From assembly GCF_000153765.1 (NCBI RefSeq), contig NZ_DS022294.1, positions 1,186,844-1,250,843 on the forward strand: 64,000 nt of DNA. Direction: 5' to 3'. This DNA is from Mariprofundus ferrooxydans PV-1. Its GTDB lineage: Bacteria; Pseudomonadota; Zetaproteobacteria; Mariprofundales; Mariprofundaceae. The notes under the pieces are model-generated. The model worked only from the letters and a program-made list of their open reading frames with translations. It had not been told where the DNA came from and did not search any database. The number at the start of each line of letters is the position of its first letter. Position 1 is the stretch's first letter. Both the position numbers and the translations under genes were made by a program. This document shows positions 45,523 through 56,431 of the stretch, piece by piece.

Positions 45523-45651
45523 GTTGTGTATGAGTAAGGCCGTGAACATAACCTGCAGGTACCTGTGCTCGCACGGTTGAAAGGGCGTAAGCCTTCGCCT
45601 ATAGTCGTAACTTTCGTACGCGGGTTAATCCGCCTTTGAGGGGGGGATGAT

Positions 45652-46956
45652 GTGGTATTATTGAACGCGCGTGAAGCCCAACTCTATGCCAGCAAGAAAA
45701 AAACGGGCAGAGGTGCAGAAGGCAAACGCGAGGCAGCCGAGCTGTTTCATCAGGCCAGAGAAGCGGCGGCAGACGGAAAACATGATCAGGCTGCATTGTG
45801 TTATGCGGTGCTGGCCCGGTTGTCATCATCCAATGCCCAGTTGGCGTTGCGTGCAGCACGCAGTTATCAGGAGGCAGGCCAGCGCCGGGATGCTGCACGC
45901 TGGTACCTGGAAACTGCCGAGCGCTATGCGGAGCAGTGCCAGACCACGCAGGCCATCGCCGTGTTGCGCCTGTATCGGGAACTGGCTCCTGATGAATATG
46001 ATGGCCCGCGAAAGGTGTTCAATGTCTGTCAGGAGAGAGGGATGACGGGCAGTGGTCTGTTTGAGTTTTTGTTGCCGGTCGACCGGGCGAGGCTCTCGCT
46101 GCGTACCGATGACATGTTTGCAGCATTCGATGATGCCACCTTCGAAACGGCGCTGGATGCAATGGTTTCCCGTGATCTCGCCAAGGGTGATATGTTGACC
46201 CGTACCGGCGAGGCGGCTCATTCACTGTTCATTATTGTGCACGGCCGGGTTGATGGCTATCTGACACTTGCAGGCAAGCGGACGCATCTGGGACACATGG
46301 GTAGTGGAGAGATATGCAGTGCCGTACCCTATTTTACCGGCGGCCGCTGTGCCTCCGAGGTTACGGCAGCCGAAGAGACCCAGGTGCTTGAGCTGCCTTA
46401 CAGTGTGCTGGATACGCTGCGGGAGAGATCCGAAGAGTTCAGTGCGCATCTTGAGGCCCTGTATCGCAGACATATTCTGGTTAAACAACTGGCGCTTGCA
46501 CCGGTTCTGCGTCTGCTTGATGCGGAAACGCGCAAAATGATGGTTGAAAAAATGGAGGCGGTCTCACTCAAGGCGGGAGCGTTGCTGTTTCGGGAAAACG
46601 AAATCGGATGCGATCTATACCTGATACGCAGCGGGGCTATAGGGCTGAACCTGGATGTGAACGGTGAGGAGCGGCAGTTCAAGACCATGTGTACGGGTAC
46701 GGTCGTCGGTGAAATCAGTATCTCCACCCGGGGCAGACGTACGGCTACAGCCCGCGCTATTTCTGACTGTCGGCTGCTCAAGCTCGATGGTGAAATCTAT
46801 CGGCAGCTGTTTGAGCAGAGCGATCTGCTGCACAGTGAGTTGGATAAACGCCGCATTAAACAGGTGAACGAGGCCCGAGAATTCGTCAGGCAGCTGAATT
46901 TGACGGAGGGTGATGACACCTGCGAGTTGCTGCTCAAGGATATCTGGCGCGATTAA
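45652..46956 (+). CDS. TPR protein with two cyclic-nucleotide-binding domains
   Basis: A 434-residue soluble protein. Residues 1-120 are helical repeats of TPR type (GKHDQAALCYAVLA, AGQRRDAARWYLETAERYA). Two cNMP-binding beta-roll domains follow at about 170-280 and 290-410, each with a KGDML or KAGALLF entry strand and a GEI turn. No DNA-binding helix-turn-helix or kinase follows, so it probably works by protein contacts. The GTG start follows GGGGGG. A cAMP-making cyclase is encoded at 5986. Confidence 0.8.
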   Translation: MVLLNAREAQLYASKKKTGRGAEGKREAAELFHQAREAAADGKHDQAALCYAVLARLSSSNAQLALRAARSYQEAGQRRDAARWYLETAERYAEQCQTTQAIAVLRLYRELAPDEYDGPRKVFNVCQERGMTGSGLFEFLLPVDRARLSLRTDDMFAAFDDATFETALDAMVSRDLAKGDMLTRTGEAAHSLFIIVHGRVDGYLTLAGKRTHLGHMGSGEICSAVPYFTGGRCASEVTAAEETQVLELPYSVLDTLRERSEEFSAHLEALYRRHILVKQLALAPVLRLLDAETRKMMVEKMEAVSLKAGALLFRENEIGCDLYLIRSGAIGLNLDVNGEERQFKTMCTGTVVGEISISTRGRRTATARAISDCRLLKLDGEIYRQLFEQSDLLHSELDKRRIKQVNEAREFVRQLNLTEGDDTCELLLKDIWRD

Positions 46957-47055
46957 TGAGGCGTGCCTGAGCCTGCTTTCGGTCGCGTAGCTTGGTCGTA
47001 GTGGTTGTGCATGCTAGCTTGCAGCGCATTACCATATTTCGGGAGCACCACCATC

Positions 47056-49704
47056 ATGTTAAAAGTTCTGACCAGATTATTCGGTAGCCGCAATGAGCGT
47101 CTGCTCAAGCAGTATTGGCCTATTGTTGATCAGATTAATGCCTTTGAACCCGCTATCAAGGAACTCAGCGATGAAGCGCTGGCGGCAAAAACCGTCGAGT
47201 TCCGGCAACGTATTGCGGATGGTACGAGTCTGGATGATCTGTTGCCGGAAGCCTTTGCGGTGGTGCGTGAGGCATCATCACGCGTGCTCGGCATGCGCCA
47301 TTTTGATGCGCAGATGATTGGTGGTGTGATTCTGCATCAGGGCAAGATTGCCGAAATGAAGACCGGCGAAGGTAAAACGCTGACGGCCACGCTGGCCGTC
47401 TATCTCAATGCGCTCTCCGGAAAAGGCGCGCATGTGGTGACGGTGAACGATTATCTGGCCCGTCGCGATGCTGCGATGATGGGGCGTCTGTACGGGTTTC
47501 TCGGCCTCTCTACCGGCGTGATTGTGCATGGCATAACCAGTGAAGAGCGGCGGGCGGCGTATGCGGCCGATATCTCCTACGGCACCAATAACGAATTCGG
47601 CTTTGATTACCTGCGCGACAATATGGCTTTTTCCCGTGAAGAGCTGGTCCAGCGCGGTTACAACTTCGCCATTGTGGATGAGGTGGATTCGATCCTGATC
47701 GATGAGGCGCGCACGCCGCTGATCATCTCCGGCCCTGCCGAGCAGGCCACCGAGCTGTATAATCAGGTGGATGCGCTGATCAAGCGGCTGGATGAGTCGG
47801 ATTACGAAAAGGATGAGAAAGACAAGGTCGTTGCCTATACCGAAGCCGGGATGGAGCATATTGAAGAGCTCTTCCGTGAAGCGGGCCTGATGGATGAAGG
47901 TCAGTTGTACGACCCTGAGAACGTCAATCAGATGCATGCCGCAACCCAGTGTTTGCGTGCCAACACGCTGTTTACCCGTGAAGTCGATTACATCGTGCGT
48001 AATGATGAAGTGGTGATCATTGACGAATTCACCGGCCGCATGATGCCCGGCCGTCGTTACTCCGACGGACAACATCAGGCGCTGGAAGCCAAGGAAGGCG
48101 TGACCGTGCAGCCGGAAAACCAGACGCTCGCTTCGGTGACCTTCCAGAACTATTTCCGTATGTACGATACGCTGGCCGGTATGACCGGCACCGCGGATAC
48201 CGAGGCCGAAGAGTTCCACAAGATTTACAAGCTGGAAGTGGTCATTGTGCCGACCAACAGGGATATGATCCGCAAGGATATGCCTGATCTGATTTATCGT
48301 GATACCGATGACAAGTTTGCTGCGATTATCGACGATATCGAAGTGACACACCGGACCGGCGCGCCGATTCTGGTCGGTACAACCTCAATCGATAAATCGG
48401 AGATCCTGTCGACGCTGCTCACCAAGCGCGGCATCGCGCATGAAGTACTCAATGCCAAACATCATGAGCGGGAAGCGGAAATCGTGGCTCAGGCCGGTCG
48501 CAAGGGCGTAGTTACGATTGCCACGAATATGGCCGGTCGAGGCACCGACATCATGCTCGGTGGTAATCCGGATATGCTGATCGACGCAATCGACGCCAAA
48601 ATCACCGGCGAAGAGCGCGAGCGCAGGATCGAGGAAATTCGCGAGGCTTGCCGGGCTGAGCATGTCGAGGTCGTTGATGCAGGCGGCCTGCATATTGTCG
48701 GCACCGAGCGCCATGAATCCCGCCGTATCGATAACCAGCTGCGCGGTCGTTCCGGTCGTCAGGGCGATCCGGGCGTAACCCGCTTTTATCTCTCTCTTGA
48801 AGATGACCTGATGCGTATTTTCGGCGGCGAAAAAATGCAGGCCATGCTGACCAAAATGGGCTTTGAAAAGGGTGAGGCGATTGAGCATCCCTGGGTCACC
48901 AAGGCGATTGAAAATTCGCAGAAGAAGGTGGAAGGCCGCAACTTCGATATCCGCAAGCAGTTGCTGGAATACGATGACGTGATGAATCAGCAGCGTGATG
49001 TGATCTACTCGCAGCGTCGTGAATTGCTCGAAGCCGATGATGTGCATGACGTTATTGAAGATATGCAGCTTGAATATGCGACCCGTTTCGGTGCGCCATT
49101 CCTGGAAGGGCATACGGAAGAGTGGCAGCTCGACGAGATGGCGGCAGAGCTGAAGGAGAAGCTGACTATTGTCATTGATCCACATAGCTGGCTGGAGCTC
49201 GATGAGGTGGAGACATCGGAAGATATGATCGCGAAGTTGAGCGATGCCATGAAAGCCCATATGAGTGCGAAAGAGACGATGACCGGCGTTGAGCAGATGT
49301 ACGGTTTTGAAAAATATCTGCTGCTGCAGGTGCTCGATCACCACTGGAAGGAGCACCTGCTGGCCATGGATCACCTGCGCCAGAGTGTGGGCCTGCGCGG
49401 CTATGCCCAGAAGCAACCGATTCAGGAGTACAAGCGCGAATCATTTGAACTGTTTGAAACTATGCTGGATAAGGTGCGCGAAGAGACGATGCTGGCTCTG
49501 CACCGGGTTCAGGTTGAACTGCCTGCGATGGAAGAGCCGCCTGTTGTCGAGACGGCACCGGTCACATACAGCCACAGGCTGGAAGAGGAACAGGAGAGCG
49601 AGGCTGCGCATACCTACAAGCGTGAAGAGCCCAAGGTGGGGCGCAACGATCCATGTCCGTGCGGCTCAGGCAAGAAATACAAGCAGTGCCATGGCAAGCG
49701 CTGA
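47056..49704 (+). CDS. secA: Preprotein translocase ATPase SecA
   Basis: An 882-residue motor that pushes unfolded preproteins through SecYEG. Walker A is MKTGEGKT near residue 105, the DEAD-like box is [10 protein letters not shown] near 210, and [13 protein letters not shown] and [12 protein letters not shown] are intact. The C-terminal SEC-C zinc motif [16 protein letters not shown] is present. Start 47056 gives the canonical [14 protein letters not shown]-terminus. Confidence 0.97.
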   Translation: MLKVLTRLFGSRNERLLKQYWPIVDQINAFEPAIKELSDEALAAKTVEFRQRIADGTSLDDLLPEAFAVVREASSRVLGMRHFDAQMIGGVILHQGKIAEMKTGEGKTLTATLAVYLNALSGKGAHVVTVNDYLARRDAAMMGRLYGFLGLSTGVIVHGITSEERRAAYAADISYGTNNEFGFDYLRDNMAFSREELVQRGYNFAIVDEVDSILIDEARTPLIISGPAEQATELYNQVDALIKRLDESDYEKDEKDKVVAYTEAGMEHIEELFREAGLMDEGQLYDPENVNQMHAATQCLRANTLFTREVDYIVRNDEVVIIDEFTGRMMPGRRYSDGQHQALEAKEGVTVQPENQTLASVTFQNYFRMYDTLAGMTGTADTEAEEFHKIYKLEVVIVPTNRDMIRKDMPDLIYRDTDDKFAAIIDDIEVTHRTGAPILVGTTSIDKSEILSTLLTKRGIAHEVLNAKHHEREAEIVAQAGRKGVVTIATNMAGRGTDIMLGGNPDMLIDAIDAKITGEERERRIEEIREACRAEHVEVVDAGGLHIVGTERHESRRIDNQLRGRSGRQGDPGVTRFYLSLEDDLMRIFGGEKMQAMLTKMGFEKGEAIEHPWVTKAIENSQKKVEGRNFDIRKQLLEYDDVMNQQRDVIYSQRRELLEADDVHDVIEDMQLEYATRFGAPFLEGHTEEWQLDEMAAELKEKLTIVIDPHSWLELDEVETSEDMIAKLSDAMKAHMSAKETMTGVEQMYGFEKYLLLQVLDHHWKEHLLAMDHLRQSVGLRGYAQKQPIQEYKRESFELFETMLDKVREETMLALHRVQVELPAMEEPPVVETAPVTYSHRLEEEQESEAAHTYKREEPKVGRNDPCPCGSGKKYKQCHGKR

Positions 49705-49732
49705 TTGATTCCAATCACAAGGAAAACGTCGT

Positions 49733-50956
49733 ATGGCTGTTAACACCCCTGAACTGGAAAAACCGCTGCCGGTACCCGGCTTTCGGGTCGGTACCGCATC
49801 ATGCGGCGTAAAGTCGCCGGTCTTAAAGGGCAAGCGTCAGGACCTGACGCTGATTGTCGGTGAGGTTCCCTGCCATGCTGCAGGCGTATTCACCAAAAAC
49901 AGGTTCCGTGCGGCCTGTGTACGGCAGGCTGAGGCAACGCTGGCAACCGATGCTGAACATGTTCGCGCCATTATTGCCAATGCAGGCAATGCCAATGCCG
50001 GACTTGGCGAGATGGAGTCGGTCTGGGCCGGGCAGCTGATCGAAGCCGGCGCAGCAGCAGCAGCTGTTTCCACCACTGCCGTGCTTTCCGCCTCTACCGG
50101 CGTGATCGGTACGCCGTTCCCGATCGAACGGATTCAGGCGAGTGTGCATGAAGCGGCCGACTCACTGGACGCGAACGGGTGGGAAGCCGCCGCCAATGCC
50201 ATTCGTACCACCGATACCTTTGCCAAATGGTCTTCGGCAGAGGTCAGTATCGACGGGCAAACCTATACCCTGACCGGCATCGCCAAGGGCAGCGGAATGA
50301 TTCACCCGAATATGGCTACGATGCTCGGCTTTGTTGCGACCGATGCGCCGATTGCCGCAAACGATCTGCAGGCCATGCTCCGGCGTGTCGCCGACCGTTC
50401 ATTCAACTGCATCAGTGTTGATGGCGATACCTCGACCAATGACACGCTCTACCTGCTTGCCTCGGGCCTGGGGCTGGGTCATGCACCGCTTTCCGATACG
50501 TCGCTGTTTGAACAGGCGCTGACAGAGCTCTGTATTGAGCTGGCGCAGTTGATTGTGCGTGATGGTGAGGGCGTCACCAAATTCGTCACCATTGAAGTCA
50601 CCGGTGCAGCGAGTGAAGCCGATGCTCGTACGATTGGCCGTGCCGTAGCCGTTTCACCGCTGGTTAAAACAGCATTTGCCGGCTCCGATGCCAACTGGGG
50701 TCGTATTCTCTCGGCCGTCGGCAATTCAGGTGTCGCTATCGATACCAACGCGATCACGCTGCTGGCCGACGATGTGTTGATGTTCAGGGATGGTAACCTG
50801 CATCCGGACTACCGGGATGCAGATGGCATGGCCGTATTTGCCAGACCTGAATTTTCCATTACGCTGGATGTCGGCATGGGCGATGCCTCAGCCACAGTCT
50901 GGACGGGCGACCTGACCCACGAATACATCACCATCAATGCGGAGTATCGCACCTGA
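49733..50956 (+). CDS. argJ: Glutamate N-acetyltransferase / ornithine acetyltransferase
   Basis: A 407-residue ArgJ. It moves acetyl from N-acetylornithine to glutamate, and in some species also uses acetyl-CoA. The autocleavage motif KGSGMIHPNMATML carries the Thr that becomes the new N-terminal nucleophile. Presence of ArgJ implies the cyclic arginine pathway. It overlaps the NUDIX gene by 4 nt and lies near argF-argD on the other strand. Confidence 0.96.
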   Translation: MAVNTPELEKPLPVPGFRVGTASCGVKSPVLKGKRQDLTLIVGEVPCHAAGVFTKNRFRAACVRQAEATLATDAEHVRAIIANAGNANAGLGEMESVWAGQLIEAGAAAAAVSTTAVLSASTGVIGTPFPIERIQASVHEAADSLDANGWEAAANAIRTTDTFAKWSSAEVSIDGQTYTLTGIAKGSGMIHPNMATMLGFVATDAPIAANDLQAMLRRVADRSFNCISVDGDTSTNDTLYLLASGLGLGHAPLSDTSLFEQALTELCIELAQLIVRDGEGVTKFVTIEVTGAASEADARTIGRAVAVSPLVKTAFAGSDANWGRILSAVGNSGVAIDTNAITLLADDVLMFRDGNLHPDYRDADGMAVFARPEFSITLDVGMGDASATVWTGDLTHEYITINAEYRT

Positions 50957-51387
50957 AGTCCTGGTCGATTGCGCTGGCCGCAGCTTTTAACAGCAGTGGC
51001 GAGGTGTTGTTGTTAAAGCGGAGCACGGATCAGCATTGCGGTGGTCTGTGGTCATTTCCCGGCGGTAAAGTGGAGCAGGGCGAGTCGCCGCAAGCTGCGG
51101 CCATGCGTGAGTTGCAGGAGGAGACGGGGCTCACCGGCTTGACCTGGCAGAGCTTGGGTACACACAGCTTCACCTATCCTGATCGTTTGTTGCATTTTCA
51201 GCTGTTTGGCTGTTTGTGTGTATCCCTGACGAGCCTTGATTGCGAATCAGAACATGCATGGGTAGCCAGAGACAGGTTGGTTGATTACCCCATGCCGGCA
51301 GCCAACGGCGCACTGCTGGGGATGCTCGGAGCGTACCGGGTGTCAGTAAAAGATGGCAATCAGGATGAGGATCAGGATAGGGAATAA
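50953..51387 (+). CDS. mutT: MutT-like NUDIX hydrolase, probable CTG start
   Basis: A 144-residue NUDIX protein. The NUDIX box (about residues 38-60) reads GGKVEQGESPQAAAMRELQEETGL split over the motif GX5EX7REUXEE. It probably cleans 8-oxo-dGTP. The first in-frame ATG/GTG (51004) would delete strand 1 (SWSIALAAAFN). The protein is complete only if it starts at CTG 50953, overlapping the argJ stop (CTGA), with GGAG 8 nt upstream inside argJ. Confidence 0.75.
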   Translation: MKSWSIALAAAFNSSGEVLLLKRSTDQHCGGLWSFPGGKVEQGESPQAAAMRELQEETGLTGLTWQSLGTHSFTYPDRLLHFQLFGCLCVSLTSLDCESEHAWVARDRLVDYPMPAANGALLGMLGAYRVSVKDGNQDEDQDRE

Positions 51388-51870
51388 GATAGGCGCAAGC
51401 GATTTTACCCTGTCGAGCACGACCTCTCTGGAAGGGAGGCCTATTTTAGGCATGAGCATTTCAGCCGGGCCGAAGAGTTGCACGGCATCCCTTGACGATA
51501 TGGCCTCCGCATTCGCCCAATACGTTTTGTCGGCCAGCACCTTCTCCCACGTCACAGAATGCTTTTGTGACGGAGCTTCGTTAGCCACTGCATCCTCTTT
51601 AATTGAAGCATCCGTGATAATGAAATCCTCGGTTGGCGGATAATATGATGCATCATCCAGCCGTTGTTCCCTGATCGCCCACCAGCCGCACTGCGGGCAC
51701 TCCGCGAGACTGGTTATAATCACGGGAGTGGTGGCTGTTTGATGAAAGATCCGGGAAGCCCCAGAATGATCCACCTCACGCGTCGTCAGGGCACTGTAGC
51801 AGGATGGACACCTTTTGAGTTCCAGTTTTTTTCTGCTCAGAGACATGATGTTAAAACAAACGGTTTTCAT
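51343..51870 (-). CDS. Zinc-ribbon protein with C-terminal membrane helix
   Basis: A 175-residue protein with CPSC (near residue 21) and CPQCGWW (near 58), a two-knuckle zinc ribbon. After a polar middle the last 17 residues are a hydrophobic helix (ILFPILILILIAIFY), so it is tail-anchored. The function is unknown. AGGAG lies six bases before the ATG. Its 3' end overlaps the convergent NUDIX gene by 45 nt. Confidence 0.6.
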   Translation of the reverse strand: MKTVCFNIMSLSRKKLELKRCPSCYSALTTREVDHSGASRIFHQTATTPVIITSLAECPQCGWWAIREQRLDDASYYPPTEDFIITDASIKEDAVANEAPSQKHSVTWEKVLADKTYWANAEAISSRDAVQLFGPAEMLMPKIGLPSREVVLDRVKSLAPILFPILILILIAIFY

Positions 51871-51986
51871 GCTTTCTCCTGCCCTGCATAGATATTTAGT
51901 CTGGCAACCATGTAGGTTCCCTTGTTTCTTTGTAACGAAGGTGCAGCGCCGGATAAAAAAGCGCTCCGGGCGGATGTGCTCCGGTT

Positions 51987-52319
51987 TTATGCGTGGCGCG
52001 CTCCGAGTATGATGATCGCAGCACCGAGCATGCAGACCGTCGCACCCACCCAGTCAGTCAAAGTAGGACGGATTGCATCAGTCATCCACAGCCACAACAG
52101 AGCTACGCCGATATAAACACCGCCGTAAGCGGCATAAGTGCGACCAGCCGCATATGGATGCAGCGTCAATAGCCAGGCAAAGGCGGCCAGGCTAGCGGCC
52201 GCAGGTAGCAGCAGCCAGACGGGTTTACCCTGCTTTAGCCATAGCCATGGCAGATAACAGCCGATGATCTCAGTCAGTGCCGTGACGACAAACAGGCTGA
52301 ATGTTTTGAGTATATCCAT
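51987..52319 (-). CDS. YnfA-family (UPF0060) membrane protein
   Basis: A 110-residue protein with four transmembrane helices, resembling E. coli YnfA, a small-multidrug-resistance-like protein. Conserved blocks are [12 protein letters not shown] near residue 13 and [18 protein letters not shown] near 58. It probably works as a dimer in the inner membrane. Confidence 0.92.
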   Translation of the reverse strand: MDILKTFSLFVVTALTEIIGCYLPWLWLKQGKPVWLLLPAAASLAAFAWLLTLHPYAAGRTYAAYGGVYIGVALLWLWMTDAIRPTLTDWVGATVCMLGAAIIILGARHA

Positions 52320-52343
52320 GCCCTGTCTACGCGTCTGACCGGT

Positions 52344-53249
52344 TTATGCCATCAAAAATTCAAGCAACCCTTTCTGTGCATGCAGGCGATTTTCCGCCTC
52401 TGTCCAGACAACCGATTGTGCGCCATCGATCACATCCGCACTGACTTCCTCGCCGCGATGGGCCGGCAGGCAGTGCATGAACAGGGCATCGGGGCCGGCA
52501 TAAGACATGGTCCGCGCATCGACACAAAATCCGGCAAAGGCCTTGACGCGCTCTGCCTGCTCGTCCTCCTGGCCCATGGAGGCCCATACATCGGTGGTGA
52601 CCAGGTCGGCATTGGCAACCGCTTCCAGAGGATCATCTGTCAGCGTCACATCGGCACCCAGGGCGCGAGCCGCCGACAGCGTCTTGTCATCCGGGCAGTA
52701 GCCAGGCGGGCATGCGATACGTAACTGATAACCGAAAGTGACAGCGCCATTAATCCATGAGTGGGCCATATTGTTGCCGTCGCCAACCCAGGCCACTGTT
52801 TTCCCCTCAATAGAGCCGCGCTGCTCTTCATAGGTGAATACATCGGTCAGGATTTGGCAGGGGTGGGTGAGATCGGTCAGTCCGTTGATAACAGGGACCG
52901 AGGAGTACTCCGCAAAACGCTGAATGGTATCGTGGGCGAAAGTGCGGATCATCACGCCATCAACCATGCCGGAAAGGACGCGGGCGGAATCCTCAACGGG
53001 CTCACCGCGGCCGAGTTGTGTGGTTGCCGAGTGCAGGAAAAGGGCGTGGCCGCCGAGCTGATACATGCCCACTTCGAAAGAGACGCGAGTGCGCGTACTG
53101 GCCTTGTCGAAAATCATTGCCAGTGTTTTACCTTCCAGTGGCCGGAACGCCTTGCCTTCCCTGAGTTTGCGCTTCATCTTTTCTGCACGCTTGAGGATAT
53201 GGCGCGCTTCATCCGGTGTGATATCCAGCAGGGTTAAGAAGTGCTTCAT
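52344..53249 (-). CDS. argF: Ornithine carbamoyltransferase
   Basis: A 301-residue enzyme that joins carbamoyl phosphate and ornithine to make citrulline. STRTR near residue 51 binds carbamoyl phosphate, HPCQ near 129 and HCLPAHRGEEV near 260 are present. Its ATG overlaps the argD stop by 4 nt, so argD-argF is one translationally coupled operon. Confidence 0.96.
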   Translation of the reverse strand: MKHFLTLLDITPDEARHILKRAEKMKRKLREGKAFRPLEGKTLAMIFDKASTRTRVSFEVGMYQLGGHALFLHSATTQLGRGEPVEDSARVLSGMVDGVMIRTFAHDTIQRFAEYSSVPVINGLTDLTHPCQILTDVFTYEEQRGSIEGKTVAWVGDGNNMAHSWINGAVTFGYQLRIACPPGYCPDDKTLSAARALGADVTLTDDPLEAVANADLVTTDVWASMGQEDEQAERVKAFAGFCVDARTMSYAGPDALFMHCLPAHRGEEVSADVIDGAQSVVWTEAENRLHAQKGLLEFLMA

Positions 53250-54406
53250 AATGTGTTCTCCATAGCGGTGGCCAGCTTTTGCAGCGCTTCATCCACCTCT
53301 GCTTCGCTGACATTCAATGGCGGCAACAAACGCAGTACCTGCGGCCCTGCAGCCAGAACCAGCAGGCCTGCAGCGCGTGCTGCGGCAATCAGCGGGGCAA
53401 CATCCACATTCAGTGAAGCGCCGATTAGCAGCCCCTGGCCGCGAATATCACCCATGCCCGGGAAACGAGCGGCCATGGCGGTCAGGCCCGAGCGCAGCTG
53501 TGCGCTGCGCGCCCGCACATTGTCCAGCAGGGCGGTAGTTTCAATTTCATCAAGCACGGTCAGTGCTGCCGTGCAGGAGAGCGGATTGCCGCCGAAGGTG
53601 GAACCGTGCGAGCCCGGTCCGAATGAGGTGGCCACACCCTCTCTGGCCAGCATCGCGCCGATCGGTACACCGCCGCCAAGTCCCTTGGCCAGTGTCAGGA
53701 TATCAGGAACGATACCCGCCTGTTCAAAGGCGAACATCGTACCGCAGCGACCAATGCCGGTTTGTACCTCATCAAGCAACAGCAGCAGTCCGTGTTCATC
53801 GCAGAGTCTGCGTACGGCCTGCAGATATTCCGCATCGGCAAGGTTGACACCGCCTTCGCCCTGTAACGGCTCCAGCAGAATGGCCGCCGTATGCTCGTTC
53901 ACCGACTGTTTCAGGGCTTCGATGTCATTGAGCGGCACATGTATGAATCCCGGCGGTAGCGGGTCAAAGCCTGTTTTTACCTTCTCCTGACCGGTAGCGG
54001 TCAGAGTCAGCAGAGTGCGCCCGTGAAATGATTGATGGGCGGTAATAATCGTACGACGAGTGGAACCCTGGTCGTAAAAATACTTGCGTGCCAGCTTTAT
54101 GGCGGCCTCATTGGCTTCAGCACCGGAATTGCAGAAAAAGGCGCGTTCCAGGCCGGAGAGCTGTGTCAGCCGCGCAGCCAGCTGCTGCTGGGTGGGAATA
54201 TGAAACAGATTGGAGCAATGCAACATCGTGCCGGCTTGTGCAGACAGCGCAGCGGTCAGTTTCGGATGGGCATGGCCGAGCGTGTTGACGGCAATGCCGG
54301 AAATAAAATCCAGGTATGCATTGCCGGCATCGTCCCAGACGCGTGTGCCTGCGCCGCGCACGAGCGTTAACGGGAATCTGGCATAGGTATTCATGACTGC
54401 GTTCAT
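53246..54406 (-). CDS. argD: Acetylornithine aminotransferase
   Basis: A 386-residue class III aminotransferase. It converts N-acetylglutamate semialdehyde and glutamate to N-acetylornithine. PLP lysine is in TLAKGLGGGVPIGAM and the LLLDEVQTGIGR Asp contacts the PLP nitrogen. Start 54406 is used; an in-frame ATG four codons later is an alternative. Confidence 0.94.
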   Translation of the reverse strand: MNAVMNTYARFPLTLVRGAGTRVWDDAGNAYLDFISGIAVNTLGHAHPKLTAALSAQAGTMLHCSNLFHIPTQQQLAARLTQLSGLERAFFCNSGAEANEAAIKLARKYFYDQGSTRRTIITAHQSFHGRTLLTLTATGQEKVKTGFDPLPPGFIHVPLNDIEALKQSVNEHTAAILLEPLQGEGGVNLADAEYLQAVRRLCDEHGLLLLLDEVQTGIGRCGTMFAFEQAGIVPDILTLAKGLGGGVPIGAMLAREGVATSFGPGSHGSTFGGNPLSCTAALTVLDEIETTALLDNVRARSAQLRSGLTAMAARFPGMGDIRGQGLLIGASLNVDVAPLIAAARAAGLLVLAAGPQVLRLLPPLNVSEAEVDEALQKLATAMENTL

Positions 54407-54520
54407 GAGGGCATACTAGGAATTTGTCGGGTTTAGGCAATTCGTGGCGGCGGAGGCAATCAGGGGCAGTGATGACGGGCAGAATTTGTCATCGTAACGA
54501 CAGGCTTCTAGTGTACTGGC

Positions 54521-55162
54521 ATGAGCGTTATGGAATCAGCCACACGTACCCGTATCAAGGTATGCGGCATTACCCGTCTGGAAGATGCACTGGAAGCATC
54601 GCATCTCGGCGTGGATGCCCTCGGCTTTGTATTCTATAAGCGCTCACCGCGTTATATCGATCCGCAGAAAGCTGCTGCGATTCTGCGCCAGTTACCGCCG
54701 TTTGTTTCGGCTGTCGGCCTGTTTGTGAATCCGTCACAGGATGAAGTTGATACGGTTCTCTCCAGTTGCCCGGTGGGTGTGATTCAGTTGCATGGTGATG
54801 AGACGCCGGAGTTTTGTCAGGCGCAGTCGCGGCGGGTGTTGAAGGCAGTGGCTGTCAGTTCCGCCGAAGACCTGAAGCGGGCAAGTCGTTACAACTGCCC
54901 GATCCTGCTCGATGCCAAGGCGCCACCCGGTGTCTATGGCGGTACGGGGACCCGTTTTGACTGGTCGCTGCTCAGAGACTACAGGCATGACTATCCGATT
55001 TCTCTGGCCGGCGGACTGAATGCGGAGAATGTGCAGGATGCACTGGCTGTTCGCCAATGGTTTGCGCTGGATGTATCCTCCGGCGTTGAAGTTTCGCCGG
55101 GGATCAAGGATGCCGGTAAGATGCGTACATTTATTGCAGCTGTGAACGGCTGTAGCAAGTAA
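54521..55162 (+). CDS. trpF: Phosphoribosylanthranilate isomerase
   Basis: A 213-residue TIM barrel of tryptophan synthesis. The N-terminal IKVCGITRLEDA carries the catalytic Cys, and LLDAKAPPGVYGGTG and LAGGLNAENV are phosphate-binding loops. It begins the run trpF-trpB-trpA-MBL-accD-folC, a common proteobacterial order. Confidence 0.95.
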   Translation: MSVMESATRTRIKVCGITRLEDALEASHLGVDALGFVFYKRSPRYIDPQKAAAILRQLPPFVSAVGLFVNPSQDEVDTVLSSCPVGVIQLHGDETPEFCQAQSRRVLKAVAVSSAEDLKRASRYNCPILLDAKAPPGVYGGTGTRFDWSLLRDYRHDYPISLAGGLNAENVQDALAVRQWFALDVSSGVEVSPGIKDAGKMRTFIAAVNGCSK

Positions 55163-55177
55163 GATCAAGGAGTTAGT

Positions 55178-56431
55178 GTGAGCCGTTTACCCGAGGCCAG
55201 CCCGGAGCACCCGCTTTATCATTTTGATATTACCCACGCCCCCGATGCGGGTGGCCATTTCGGACGTTTCGGAGGTCGCTTTGCCGCCGAGACCCTGATG
55301 CAGCCGCTGAAGGAGATCGAGGAGGCATTCTATGCCGCCTGGGCCGACCCGGAATTTCACCGGGAGCGTCTGGATCTATTGAAGAACTACGTCGGTCGTG
55401 CCACGCCGCTCTATCATGCCGAGCGGTTGACGAAGCTGACAGGCGGAGCGCAGATCTATCTCAAGCGCGAGGATCTGAATCATACCGGTGCGCATAAAAT
55501 CAATAACACGATCGGCCAGGGCCTGCTGGCCAGACGCATGGGCAAGAAACGCGTGATCGCCGAAACAGGCGCCGGTCAGCACGGCGTAGCTACGGCTACA
55601 GTGGCAGCGATGTTCGGTATGCAGTGCGATATTTATATGGGTCGTGAGGACATGGCGCGGCAGATGCCCAATGTACTGCGCATGCGCCTGCTCGGCGCAA
55701 ATGTAATTCCCGTCGATTCGGGCACGGCTACGCTGAAAGATGCGGTTAATGAGGCGTTGCGCAATTGGGTGGCGAGCTGTGAAAACACCTTCTATATCTT
55801 CGGTACTGCGGCCGGCCCGCACCCCTATCCGCTGCTGGTGCGTCAGTTTCATACAGTCATCGGACAGGAGGCGCGCGCACAGATTCTCGAGCAGGCAGGA
55901 CGTCTGCCTGATGTGGCTGTTGCCTGTGTGGGCGGCGGCTCCAATGCGATGGGGCTGCTGCACCCCTTCCGCGATGATGCGGATGTACGGCTGGTGGCGG
56001 TGGAAGCAGCCGGTCACGGACTAAACAGTGGCAAGCATGCAGCCTCACTGGCGGCCGGGAAAGCCGGTATTCTGCACGGCAACCTGACCTTCCTGCTGGA
56101 AGATGATGAGGGGCAGGTGTTGCCCACGCACAGTATTTCAGCCGGTCTCGACTATCCGGGAGTCGGTCCTGAGCTGGCATTGATGCTGGAAGAGGGGCGT
56201 CTGGAACTGGAAGCGACGACGGACGATGATGCACTGGCTGCGCTGCAGCAGCTGACGCGCTGCGAAGGGATTATCCCGGCGCTGGAGTCCAGCCACGCGC
56301 TGGCTGCCGGTTGCCGTATAGCCGCAGGCATGCGCCCGGATCAGATCATGATTATCAATCTGTCGGGACGCGGTGACAAGGATATGGACAATGTATTCAA
56401 GCATCTGGGCTGGCTGGAGGATGCACGATGA
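55178..56431 (+). CDS. trpB: Tryptophan synthase beta chain
   Basis: A 417-residue PLP enzyme that condenses indole with serine. The PLP lysine is in [17 protein letters not shown] binds the substrate carboxylate, and GGGSNAMG binds the PLP phosphate. The start is GTG at 55178 after AAGGAG. It carries a short N-terminal extension of about ten residues compared with E. coli TrpB. Confidence 0.96.
   Translation: MSRLPEASPEHPLYHFDITHAPDAGGHFGRFGGRFAAETLMQPLKEIEEAFYAAWADPEFHRERLDLLKNYVGRATPLYHAERLTKLTGGAQIYLKREDLNHTGAHKINNTIGQGLLARRMGKKRVIAETGAGQHGVATATVAAMFGMQCDIYMGREDMARQMPNVLRMRLLGANVIPVDSGTATLKDAVNEALRNWVASCENTFYIFGTAAGPHPYPLLVRQFHTVIGQEARAQILEQAGRLPDVAVACVGGGSNAMGLLHPFRDDADVRLVAVEAAGHGLNSGKHAASLAAGKAGILHGNLTFLLEDDEGQVLPTHSISAGLDYPGVGPELALMLEEGRLELEATTDDDALAALQQLTRCEGIIPALESSHALAAGCRIAAGMRPDQIMIINLSGRGDKDMDNVFKHLGWLEDAR

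Noticed and set aside
7443-45573. 15-bp identity GTACCTGTGCTCGCA at 7443-7457 and about 45559-45573
   Set aside because: A window of this size is expected to hold a few 15-mer matches by chance, and the flanks do not align.
51004-51387. GTG 51004 as the NUDIX start
   Set aside because: It removes the first beta strand of the fold, while CTG 50953 has a well-placed GGAG and a stop/start overlap with argJ.
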